Shown: positions 5,594-11,271 of the stretch, one piece after another | How positions within the stretch are numbered: the stretch's first letter is position 1 | How the letters are laid out: each line of letters starts with the position of its first letter | Origin: Oscillospiraceae bacterium | Lineage (GTDB): Bacteria; Bacillota; Clostridia; Oscillospirales; Oscillospiraceae | Assembly: GCA_902766215.1 (NCBI GenBank) | Contig: CACXCV010000073.1 | Span: forward strand, 1 to 11,271 | DNA length: 11,271 nt | Direction: 5' to 3' | Program-made: the position numbers and the translations under genes | The notes under the pieces: model-generated | The model's database searches: none | Told to the model about the DNA's origin: nothing | What the model saw: only the letters and a program-made list of their open reading frames with translations

Positions 5594-5782
5594 ATGGCCA
5601 AATGTGATTTCTGCGGAAAGGGCGTCGTCTTCGGGATTAAGGTGTCCCACTCCCATCGTCGCGCCAACCGCACCTGGAAGCCCAACGTCAAGCGCGTCAA
5701 GGCGGTCGTAAACGGTACGCCCACCCATGTGTATGCCTGCACGCGTTGCTTGCGCTCCGGCAAGGTCACCCGCGCGGTGTAA
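5594..5782 (+). CDS. rpmB: 50S ribosomal protein L28 (zinc-ribbon form)
   Basis: A 62-residue protein, the standard length for L28, a component of the large ribosomal subunit. It carries two CxxC pairs, C4/C7 (KCDFCGK) and C49/C52 (CTRC), so it is the zinc-binding form rather than the cysteine-free form induced under zinc starvation in some bacteria. The characteristic SHSHRRANRTWKPN segment (18-31) is intact. GGGAGGTG lies 6 nt upstream of the ATG. The gene is monocistronic, with its own promoter and a strong terminator, as is common for rpmB in Firmicutes. Confidence 0.97.
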   Translation: MAKCDFCGKGVVFGIKVSHSHRRANRTWKPNVKRVKAVVNGTPTHVYACTRCLRSGKVTRAV

Positions 5783-5804
5783 TGACACAGCTTCGGATGA
5801 ACTG

Positions 5805-5841
5805 AAACAGCCTCAAAGCAGATTGCTTTGAGGCTGTTTTT
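5805..5841. terminator. Strong intrinsic terminator of rpmB, shared with ABC operon
   Basis: A perfect 16-bp stem (5805-5820 with 5824-5839) with a 3-nt loop (GAT), followed on the plus strand by T residues and CTATTTT. On the minus strand it lies 16 bp past the stop of the ABC transporter ATPase gene and can end that operon too, with a weaker U-tract. Confidence 0.9.
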
Positions 5842-5856
5842 CTATTTTCGTCCGGC

Positions 5857-6657
5857 TCAGCCGGCCCGGCGGGCCGGCGCAGGCTCCCCGCCGCAGTCAA
5901 AGCGGAGGGCATTGAACCGCCCCAGCACGTCCTCCACCGCCAGTGCCGCCTTTTCCGCCCCGGCGCAGTCGAAGGCCACGCGCCCGTGGTCCAGCATCAG
6001 CAGGCGGCTGCCGTATTCCACGGCATAGCGCAGGTTGTGGGTCACCATCATGGCTGTCAGCTGCTTTTCGCGCACCACGCGGTCAGTCAGCTCCATGATC
6101 CGGTCGGCCGTGTGGGGGTCCAGCGCCGCCGTGTGCTCGTCGAGGATCAAAAAGTCCAGCGGCGTCATGGTGGCCATGACCAGCGCCACCGCCTGGCGCT
6201 GGCCGCCGGAGAGGCTGCCCATCTTCACGCCCAGCTTGTCCTCCAGCCCCAGGCCCAGTCCGGCCAGCTGCTGGCGGTAGAACGGGATGCGCTCCCTGGA
6301 CACGCCGCGGCCCAGGCCAAAGCGCCGGCCCTTGTTGTCCGCCAGCGCCATGTTTTCCAGCACCGTCAGGCTGGGGCAGGCGCCCAGGGCCGGATTTTGA
6401 TACACGCGGCCAATGCGCTGATAGCGCCGGTGCTCCGGCTGGCGGAGGATGCTCTGCCCGGCAATGCGCACATCGCCGCCATCCGGCTGGATGCTGCCGC
6501 AGATCAGGTTAAGCAGGCTGGTCTTGCCGGAGCCGTTGGACCCGATGATGGAGACAAACTCCCCCCTGGCAACGGTCAGGTTGAAGTCGTCGAACAGGCG
6601 CAGCTCGGTCACCGCGCCGGGGTTATAGGTTTTCTGAACGTGCTGCAGCTCCAGCAT
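5857..6657 (-). CDS. ABC transporter ATPase, TrpZ-type
   Basis: A 266-residue ATPase that powers the importer encoded with it. Walker A GSNGSGKT (39-46), Q-loop glutamine Q87 (VYQNP), ABC signature LSGGQ (149-153), Walker B with catalytic glutamate FLILDE (169-174; E174) in the ILDEHTAALDP form typical of this transporter group, and the switch histidine H207 (MMVTHNL) are all present, so it should be active. ATG 6657 has GGAGG 8 nt upstream; the frame remains open upstream but that DNA codes for the permease in another frame. It overlaps the permease gene by 35 bp and is the last gene of the T-box-controlled operon. Tryptophan as substrate is inferred from the leader's UGG specifier; the ATPase itself carries no substrate information. 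Confidence 0.95.
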   Translation of the reverse strand: MLELQHVQKTYNPGAVTELRLFDDFNLTVARGEFVSIIGSNGSGKTSLLNLICGSIQPDGGDVRIAGQSILRQPEHRRYQRIGRVYQNPALGACPSLTVLENMALADNKGRRFGLGRGVSRERIPFYRQQLAGLGLGLEDKLGVKMGSLSGGQRQAVALVMATMTPLDFLILDEHTAALDPHTADRIMELTDRVVREKQLTAMMVTHNLRYAVEYGSRLLMLDHGRVAFDCAGAEKAALAVEDVLGRFNALRFDCGGEPAPARRAG

Positions 6658-7543
6658 GGATATTGCCTCCTTTTTTTCTTGCGCTGCCGGCCACCAGAAT
6701 GAGCAGAAACAGCACCGCCGTGGCCAGCTTGAGCAGGTTGGCCGGCAGGCCCAGCGAAATGGCCGCCTGAATGCAGAACTTGTAGATGATGCTGCCCACA
6801 ATGGCCGCCGTGGTGCCCTTGACAAAGCCCACGCGGCGGAAGAGGGTTGTGCCGATGATGACCGCAGCCAGGCCGAACACCACCTGCCCGGCGCCCATGG
6901 TGGCAGAAAAGCTGCGCTGCTCGTGGCAGACCACTGCGCCAGCCAGCGCTGTGAGCGCATTGGCCACCGTCAGGCCCAGAATCTTCATGCTGCCCTTGTC
7001 CCGGGCCAGCGAGGTGACCAGCGTGCTGTTGTCGCCCACGGCCCGCAGCAGCAGGCCGCTTTTAGTGCGGAAATAGGCGTCGAGCACCAGCTTGACCGCC
7101 AGCGTAAGAATCAACGCAACCACCAGCTTGCGATAGAGCAGGCTCAGCCCGCCAAACAGCGCCATGGTCGGCCCGGCGGTGAAGATGGTGGCAACCCCCC
7201 GCTCCACCGTCAGGTTCGACCCGGCAATCTGCAGGTTGATGGAGAACAGGGCCGTCTGGACAATGATGCCGGCCAGCAGGTCGCGCACGCCCAGCTTGAC
7301 GTGGATCAGGCCGGTGACCAGCCCTGCCGCCGCACCGGCTGCCAGCGCCAGCAGCAGCGTCAGGTAGGGGTTGACCCCCGCCGTGAGCGCTACCGCCGTG
7401 ACGGCCGCCCCCAGGGGAAAGCTGCCGTCGACCGTCAGGTCCGGAAAGTCCAGGATTTTATAGGTGATATACACGCCGCAGCTGAGCAGGGCATAAATCA
7501 GGCCCTGCGTCAGGGTGGATACGGCCAGCTCCAGCAAAGCCAT
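6623..7543 (-). CDS. ABC transporter permease, TrpY-type
   Basis: A 306-residue polytopic membrane protein, with about eight or nine hydrophobic segments, of the branched-chain-amino-acid/ribose permease superfamily (BPD_transp_2). It would form the membrane channel of the importer, as a homodimer. The cytoplasmic coupling loop that touches the ATPase is probably 167-190 (RAVGDNSTLVTSLARDKGSM). The ATG at 7543 has AAGGAG about 12 nt upstream, a longish spacing, but no better start exists. The gap from the binding-protein gene is 27 bp. The last 35 bp overlap the ATPase gene, and the final 20 or so residues (from SARKKGG) form a hydrophilic tail created largely by that overlap. In TrpXYZ-type operons the order binding protein, permease, ATPase is the usual one. 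Confidence 0.93.
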   Translation of the reverse strand: MALLELAVSTLTQGLIYALLSCGVYITYKILDFPDLTVDGSFPLGAAVTAVALTAGVNPYLTLLLALAAGAAAGLVTGLIHVKLGVRDLLAGIIVQTALFSINLQIAGSNLTVERGVATIFTAGPTMALFGGLSLLYRKLVVALILTLAVKLVLDAYFRTKSGLLLRAVGDNSTLVTSLARDKGSMKILGLTVANALTALAGAVVCHEQRSFSATMGAGQVVFGLAAVIIGTTLFRRVGFVKGTTAAIVGSIIYKFCIQAAISLGLPANLLKLATAVLFLLILVAGSARKKGGNIHAGAAARSENL

Positions 7544-7570
7544 GTCGGTTCTGTGCTCCTTTTCGATGGA

Positions 7571-8545
7571 TTATTGCGCGCCGGCTTCCACGGCGGTCTG
7601 CGCCACGTCCTCCGGCAGGGTAATGCCCAACTCGGCCAGCGCGGCGGAATTGATGTAAATGCCATACTCGGAGATTGTCTCATAGGGGATGTCGGCGGCC
7701 CCGGCCTCGCCCCGGAGGATCCGCGCGGCCATCTGGCCGGTCTGGCGGCCCAGGGCCACATAGTCGATGCCCGCCGCGGCCACGCAGCCCAGCTTGACCT
7801 GCTCGACCTCGGAACCATAGACCGGGATGCCGGCCTCGTTGGTCTTTTCCAGGATGGCGCCCAGCACGCCCACCACGTTGTTGTCCGTCAGGTTGGACAG
7901 GCAATCCACACCCCGGGCCAGCAGGGCGTCGGCCGCCTGGGTGACCTCGCTCTGGGCCGTCACGCCAATGGCCTCGATGGCAAAGCCATAGTCCGGGGCG
8001 CTGGCCTCATACTCGGCAATGGCTGAGACGGAGTTTGGCTCGGAGGTGGTGTAAAGGATGCCGATGGTCTTTGCCTCGGGCTGCAGGCGGCGGATCAGCG
8101 CCAGCTGCGCGGTAACAGGCAGCTTGTCGCTGGTGCCGGTCACGTTGCCGCCGGTGAGGTTGGCGCTTTCGGGGTCGGAGATGGCAGTGAAGACCACGGG
8201 GATATCCTTGTCCTCGGCCGCAGCATAGCAGGCGGTGGCCGACGGAGTGGCGATGGCGCACATCAGGGCCACATTGTTGGCCGAAAAGCGCTGGCCGATC
8301 TGAATGGCCACGTTGTCGTCAAAGCCGGCGTTCTGATAGTCGACGGTATAATCCTTGCCCTCGGTCAGGCCGGCCTCGGCCAGGCCCTGCAAAAAGCCGA
8401 TGCGGCAGTTGTCCAGCGAGGCATGCTCGCCATATTGACTGATGCCGATCACGGGGGTACTGCTGCCGCAGGCAGTCAGCGCAAGAAGCAGCAGGCCGCA
8501 CAGCAGCCCGGCGAACAGGGTTTTTATCATTTTCTTGGTTTTCAT
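7571..8545 (-). CDS. Substrate-binding lipoprotein, TrpX-type (predicted tryptophan)
   Basis: A 324-residue extracytoplasmic binding protein anchored by lipid. Residues 1-25 are a lipoprotein signal with basic start (MKTKKMIK), hydrophobic core and lipobox L23-T24-A25-C26. The mature part matches the ABC_sub_bind family (PF04392 type): VIGISQYGEHASLDNCRIGF near the N-terminus, ATPSATACYAAAEDKDIPVV, FTAISDPESANL, TVGILYTT-like TIGILYTTSEPNS, and the C-terminal GIDYVALGRQTGQMAARIL. The ATG at 8545 has AAGGAG 8 nt upstream; an extension to 8572 would add nine residues before the signal and is rejected. The gene is first in a three-gene operon behind a UGG-specifier T-box, so tryptophan is the likely ligand. 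Family members also bind other aromatic amino acids, so tyrosine or phenylalanine cannot be excluded from the protein alone. Confidence 0.93.
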   Translation of the reverse strand: MKTKKMIKTLFAGLLCGLLLLALTACGSSTPVIGISQYGEHASLDNCRIGFLQGLAEAGLTEGKDYTVDYQNAGFDDNVAIQIGQRFSANNVALMCAIATPSATACYAAAEDKDIPVVFTAISDPESANLTGGNVTGTSDKLPVTAQLALIRRLQPEAKTIGILYTTSEPNSVSAIAEYEASAPDYGFAIEAIGVTAQSEVTQAADALLARGVDCLSNLTDNNVVGVLGAILEKTNEAGIPVYGSEVEQVKLGCVAAAGIDYVALGRQTGQMAARILRGEAGAADIPYETISEYGIYINSAALAELGITLPEDVAQTAVEAGAQ

Positions 8546-8589
8546 GGCAATGACTCCTTCGTTCTGTGTCAAATTTGGATTGGACGCGC

Positions 8590-8608
8590 GCCGCAGCCGT
8601 GCTGCGGC
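8590..8608 (-). other. GC hairpin in the leader between T-box terminator and start
   Basis: GCCGCAGC and GCTGCGGC form a perfect 8-bp stem with a 3-nt loop, about 45 nt upstream of the binding-protein start codon and downstream of the T-box terminator. No U-tract follows on either strand. It may shape or stabilise the read-through mRNA; no known motif is recognised. Confidence 0.4.
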
Positions 8609-8691
8609 AGAACGCTGACTATGTTCAGCCGCGCCATCGCCGTTCCGTTCGCTTCATGTTTCTGCGCCCCCTGTCCGGATTTCAGGTATAC

Positions 8692-8725
8692 AAAAAGACC
8701 TGCCCCAATTGCTTGGGACAGGTCT
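8692..8725 (-). terminator. Regulated terminator of the T-box leader
   Basis: On the minus strand AGACCUG pairs with CAGGUCU, then CCC with GGG past one mismatch (stem 8725-8696), followed by UUUUU. Its 5' arm is the same sequence needed for the antiterminator, as expected for a transcription-attenuating T-box. Confidence 0.92.
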
Positions 8726-8945
8726 GAAACCTGCGGTACCACCCAAATTGATGCGCCAAAGGCGCACCCACTCGCTCCGCACCAACATGCGGCCCGCCGA
8801 TAACGGTGGCGGCCCCGTCGTCTACTACTGGCTTTCGCGTTCGGACGCCCTCATAAGTCCATTCACACTGGCACGCCTGCTGTGATTTCACCGTCCACAG
8901 CTCTCTTTGAGGTGTTGGCCTGTGCTACTCCTCTTACTCTTCGGT
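8692..8945 (-). promoter_or_regulatory. T-box riboswitch, UGG (tryptophan) specifier
   Basis: A tRNA-sensing leader for the downstream ABC transporter operon. On the minus strand, Stem I has a lower helix GUAAG/CUUAU, an AGUA motif on the 5' side of the specifier loop, an upper helix GCACAGGC/GCCAGUGU, and the GAGAG and GGUGAAA motifs of the distal part. The 3' side of the specifier loop reads GAAUGGA, placing UGG at 8861-8859 as the specifier codon. Stem III is GUGCGCC/GGCGCA (8752-8767). The T-box core UGGGUGGUACCGCAG is at 8745-8731. The antiterminator pairs UUGGG with CCCAA and GCAGGU with ACCUGU, leaving the standard 7-nt bulge UGGUACC that binds the tRNA 3' end; it excludes the terminator at 8696-8725. 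Uncharged tRNA-Trp would allow read-through. Confidence 0.95.
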
Positions 8946-8968
8946 TTGGGGTTGTTTGATTGACTTGT

Positions 8969-8997
8969 ATTATACTCACCGGCCCGGCGGCTGTCAA
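8969..8997 (-). promoter_or_regulatory. Promoter of the T-box/ABC transporter operon
   Basis: On the minus strand a perfect TTGACA (8997-8992) and a perfect TATAAT (8974-8969) are separated by 17 bp: a full-consensus promoter. Such a strong constitutive start fits an operon controlled by attenuation rather than by initiation. Confidence 0.93.
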
Positions 8998-9020
8998 GCC
9001 CCCCGCGGCACTTTTCTCAG

Positions 9021-9047
9021 AAAAAGCGCGCCCGGCAATCCGGGCGC
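9021..9047 (-). terminator. Intrinsic terminator of the der-plsY operon
   Basis: GCGCCCGG and CCGGGCGC (9047-9040 with 9035-9028 on the minus strand) form an 8-bp stem with a 4-nt loop, followed by GCTTTTT. It lies 27 bp past the plsY stop codon and just upstream of the ABC operon promoter. Confidence 0.88.
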
Positions 9048-9074
9048 ACAGGCTGGTATGGAAGCGGCAGATTT

Positions 9075-9695
9075 TCAATTTGCCGGCTTGTGCAGATAGG
9101 TCTTGCGCTCGGTTCCGTGGATCAGGCGCTGGATGTTTCCGCGGTGCAGATAGATTACCATCACCGCCACCGCAGCCAGCGCGGCGACCACAAACCACCG
9201 GCCCCAGAACACGCAGATGGCCATAACGCACCAGAGCGTCACGCCGACCATGCTGGCCAGCGACATGTAGTGCGTAGCGCCCAGGATGAGGAAAAACACC
9301 GCCAGGGCAATGAGCGTGGTCCACCAGTGCATGCACAGGCCCAGCGCACCGGCAGCCAGAACGCCCTTGCCGCCATGAAAGCCATAGAACACCGGCAGGG
9401 CGTGACCCACCATGCAGGCCAGGCCGGCCAGCATCTTTCCCTCCGGGCCATAGCCGCTGCCGTGCAGCAGCAGCCACCCGGCCAGACAGGCAAGGCAGGT
9501 CTTGCCCACGTCGATGAGGATGACCGGCAGCAGCCACCTGCCGCCAAAGGTGCGCAGAAAGTTGGTCATGCCGGCGTTGCCGCTGCCGTGCCGGCGCACA
9601 TCGTCACGGAACACGTGAGTGGAGATCATGATGGCCCCGTTCAGGTTGCCCAACAGGTAGCCGATGAGGATGGCCAGAACAATTCGCCAGATCAT
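9075..9695 (-). CDS. plsY: Glycerol-3-phosphate acyltransferase PlsY
   Basis: A 206-residue integral membrane enzyme that transfers acyl groups from acyl-phosphate to glycerol 3-phosphate, the first step of phospholipid synthesis. Motif 1 SGNAGMTNFLR (38-48), motif 2 GHALPVFYGFHGGKGV (97-112) and motif 3 HRGNIQRLIHGTERK (184-198) are all present, with hydrophobic helices between them. The N-terminal helix with the GNLNGA segment (16-21) is typical. The ATG at 9695 overlaps the der stop codon in an ATGA arrangement, and an AGGGGG element lies 7 nt upstream inside der, so translation is probably coupled. The next gene on the strand is behind a terminator and its own promoter. The der-plsY adjacency is seen in many Firmicutes. 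Confidence 0.96.
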   Translation of the reverse strand: MIWRIVLAILIGYLLGNLNGAIMISTHVFRDDVRRHGSGNAGMTNFLRTFGGRWLLPVILIDVGKTCLACLAGWLLLHGSGYGPEGKMLAGLACMVGHALPVFYGFHGGKGVLAAGALGLCMHWWTTLIALAVFFLILGATHYMSLASMVGVTLWCVMAICVFWGRWFVVAALAAVAVMVIYLHRGNIQRLIHGTERKTYLHKPAN

Positions 9696-11020
9696 TCTTC
9701 ATCCCCCTTTTGCCGGATGGTCAGCCGGATGGGCGTGCCCTCCAGGCCATAGACGGCGCGGATCTGGTTTTCCAGATAGCGCTGATAGGAGAAGTGGAAC
9801 AGCCGGGCATCGTTGCAGAAGGCGACAAAATGCGGCGGGCAGATGCCGGCCTGGGTCATATAATAGATCTTCAGGCGGCGGCCCTTGTCCGTGGGCGGCT
9901 GTACACGGGCTGTGGCGTCAGCCAGCAGCGAGTTGAGCGCGCCGGTGGTGATGCGCATGGCGTTGTTGGCCACCACGCGGTTGATCAGCTCATAGAGCTT
10001 GTCCACCCGCTGGCCCGTCAGCGCCGACAGGAACAGCACCGGGGCATAGCTCATATAGCTCAGGTCGCGGCGGATATCCTCGGTCATGCGGGCCATGGTG
10101 TTGGTTTCCTTGTCCACCAGGTCCCACTTGTTGACCACAATCACCGCCGCCTTGCCCGCCTCGTGGCACAGGCCGGCAATTTTGGTGTCCTGCTCAGTCA
10201 CGCCCTCGGTGGCGTCGATGAGGATCAGGCAGACCTGCGCCCGCTCGATGGCCGCCACAGCGCGGAGGTTGGAATACTTTTCAACGTTGTTGTCCACCTT
10301 GGCGCGGCGGCGCATCCCCGCCGTGTCGATGATGCAGTATTTGCCGTATTCGTTTTCAAAGCGGCTGTCCACCGCATCGCGGGTGGTGCCGGCCTGATTG
10401 GCCACAACCACACGCTCCTCGCCCAGGATGCAGTTGACCAGGCTGGACTTGCCCACATTGGGCTTGCCGATCACCGCCACCTGAATCACATCGGCATCGT
10501 CCTCTTCATCCTCTGCCGGGGGGAAGTAGCTGACGCAGGCATCCAGCAGGTCGCCGGTGCCGTGGCCATGAACAGCCGAAATCTCGATGGGGTCGCCCAG
10601 ACCCAGGTTGTAAAACTCGTACACATCCGGGTTGACCGGGCCCACGCTGTCGCACTTGTTGACGGCCAGCACAATGGGTTTGCCGGAGTGGAGCAGCAGG
10701 TCCGCCACGTCGGCGTCGGCCGCCGTCACGCCCACCTGAATGTCTGTGACCATGACGATCACATCGGCCGTCTCGATGGCAATCTCTGCCTGACGGCGCA
10801 TGAATCTGAGAATTTCGCTGTCGGTGTTCGGCTCGATGCCGCCAGTGTCCACCAGCAGGAACTCGCGCCCGTTCCACTCGCAGGTTTCATAGAGCCGGTC
10901 GCGGGTAACGCCCGGCGTGTCCTCGACAATGGCGACGCGGCGCCCCACCAGTTTGTTAAACAGCAGGGACTTGCCGACGTTTGGCCGCCCGACAATGGCA
11001 ACCAGGGGCTTTGCCATCAT
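9692..11020 (-). CDS. der: Ribosome-associated GTPase Der (EngA)
   Basis: A 442-residue essential GTPase for 50S subunit assembly. It has two tandem GTPase domains: first G1 GRPNVGKS (11-18), DTPGVTRD (34-41), DTGG (58-61) and NKCD (121-124); second G1 GKPNVGKS (185-192), GTTRD (211-215), DTAGMRRR (232-239) and NKWD (297-300). An acidic linker (DEEDDAD, 171-177) joins them. The C-terminal KH-like domain ends PPHFVAFCNDARLFHF and LTIRQKGDEE. Length is normal. Two ATGs in a row are possible starts (11020 and 11017); the G-rich site AGGGGG is 5 or 8 nt upstream, and the second gives the common MAKP beginning, so the true start may be 11017. First gene of the der-plsY operon. Confidence 0.98.
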   Translation of the reverse strand: MMAKPLVAIVGRPNVGKSLLFNKLVGRRVAIVEDTPGVTRDRLYETCEWNGREFLLVDTGGIEPNTDSEILRFMRRQAEIAIETADVIVMVTDIQVGVTAADADVADLLLHSGKPIVLAVNKCDSVGPVNPDVYEFYNLGLGDPIEISAVHGHGTGDLLDACVSYFPPAEDEEDDADVIQVAVIGKPNVGKSSLVNCILGEERVVVANQAGTTRDAVDSRFENEYGKYCIIDTAGMRRRAKVDNNVEKYSNLRAVAAIERAQVCLILIDATEGVTEQDTKIAGLCHEAGKAAVIVVNKWDLVDKETNTMARMTEDIRRDLSYMSYAPVLFLSALTGQRVDKLYELINRVVANNAMRITTGALNSLLADATARVQPPTDKGRRLKIYYMTQAGICPPHFVAFCNDARLFHFSYQRYLENQIRAVYGLEGTPIRLTIRQKGDEE

Positions 11021-11052
11021 AACGGCCCCCTTTCCTTGGATTGATGGCCTTT

Positions 11053-11081
11053 ATTATGCCACGAATTCGGCAAAAGGTCAA
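11053..11081 (-). promoter_or_regulatory. Promoter of the der-plsY operon
   Basis: On the minus strand TTGACC (11081-11076) and CATAAT (11058-11053) are 17 bp apart, with TG one base upstream of the -10 (extended -10). The der start is about 33 bp downstream of the -10. Confidence 0.8.
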
Positions 11082-11101
11082 CGTGAAAAGTGCATAAAGC
11101 G

Positions 11102-11130
11102 GCGCCGGCGGCCCTTACGGCCGCCGGCGC
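11102..11130 (-). terminator. GC-rich hairpin after the HMA-domain gene
   Basis: A perfect 12-bp stem (11102-11113 with 11119-11130) with a 5-nt loop lies 14 bp past the stop codon of the right-edge gene. After the stem the minus strand reads CGCTTTATG, a weak U-tract. Confidence 0.65.
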
Positions 11131-11144
11131 AGAAAACCGCGGGC

Positions 11145-11271
11145 TTATTCGATATCGGTTACGGTATAATCCTCGGCCTCCACCGCCTGGCGCAGCTGCT
11201 CGTCGGTGACGCAGGCCGGCGCGGTGACAATGGCCGTGCCGTTCTCCCAGCTGACCTGGGCATGGACGCCC
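11145..11271 (-). CDS. C-terminal part of a heavy-metal-associated (HMA) domain protein (partial)
   Basis: The last 41 codons of a gene that begins beyond the right edge, ending at TAA (11147-11145). The residues GVHAQVSWENGTAIVTAPAC, then VTDEQLRQAVEAEDYTVTDIE, fit the second half of an HMA domain: a beta strand, a turn, another strand, the VTDEQLRQAVE helix and a final YTVTDIE strand. The metal-binding CxxC would lie in the missing N-terminal half, so metal binding cannot be judged. It could be a CopZ-type copper chaperone of about 70 residues or the end of a longer protein with an HMA domain at its C-terminus. Confidence 0.7.
   Translation of the reverse strand, partial: GVHAQVSWENGTAIVTAPACVTDEQLRQAVEAEDYTVTDIE

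Noticed and set aside
6656..8026. Plus-strand open frame (456 codons) across the permease and binding-protein genes
   Set aside because: Antisense shadow of two clear transporter genes; low-complexity Gln/His/Arg composition.
8863..9537. Minus-strand open frame of 224 codons covering plsY, the promoter and the T-box
   Set aside because: It runs through the plsY terminator and the operon promoter, and the plsY motifs are in a different frame.
9710..11044. Long plus-strand open frame (444 codons) opposite der
   Set aside because: It mirrors der almost exactly. Its translation is rich in His, Gln and Val without motifs, while der has every GTPase motif on the other strand.

Overview
The window reads as a chromosomal segment of a GC-rich (about 60% by eye) low-copy-type Clostridia genome, most like the Oscillospiraceae/Ruminococcaceae group of gut Firmicutes. 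The basis is the gene content (HPr kinase/phosphorylase, SepF-like protein, four-cysteine L28, PlsY, Der, a SpoIIQ-like M23 protein, a T-box leader), strong AGGAGG-type ribosome binding sites, and several near-consensus sigma-A promoters with 17-bp spacers. The taxon is an inference; no rRNA gene is present.

Layout, left to right. Positions 1-47 hold the last codons of an unidentified gene. A solitary SepF-like gene (197-631, +) with its own promoter converges on a 54-residue YtxH-like microprotein (681-845, -) across a shared hairpin. Divergent from the latter is a histidine phosphatase-GNAT acetyltransferase fusion (979-2097, +), which converges on an RluA-family pseudouridine synthase (2155-3030, -). 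Positions 3145-3752 form a small mosaic: a shortened, solitary HicB-like gene of lower GC lies between two 44-bp direct repeats, each carrying the 3' end of an M23-peptidase reading frame. The right-hand copy belongs to an intact SpoIIQ-like gene (3724-4404, -); the left-hand copy is a remnant. Then come hprK (4473-5408, -) and, divergently, rpmB (5594-5782, +).

The centrepiece is a three-gene ABC importer operon on the minus strand (8545 down to 5857): lipoprotein substrate-binding protein, permease and ATPase of the TrpXYZ type. It is preceded by a consensus promoter and a complete T-box leader whose specifier loop presents UGG, the tryptophan codon. The leader and the transporter family independently point to tryptophan uptake switched on when uncharged tRNA-Trp accumulates.

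The right part holds der and plsY as a translationally coupled pair (ATGA overlap) with its own promoter and terminator: a ribosome-assembly GTPase and the first acyltransferase of phospholipid synthesis. The right edge has the C-terminal 41 residues of a heavy-metal-associated (HMA) domain protein. Most genes are ordinary housekeeping. The points worth a second look are the tryptophan T-box/transporter unit, the repeat-flanked HicB island, the phosphatase-GNAT fusion and a possible forespore-type promoter in front of the SpoIIQ-like gene. I see no CRISPR array, transposase, integrase, rRNA or tRNA gene.
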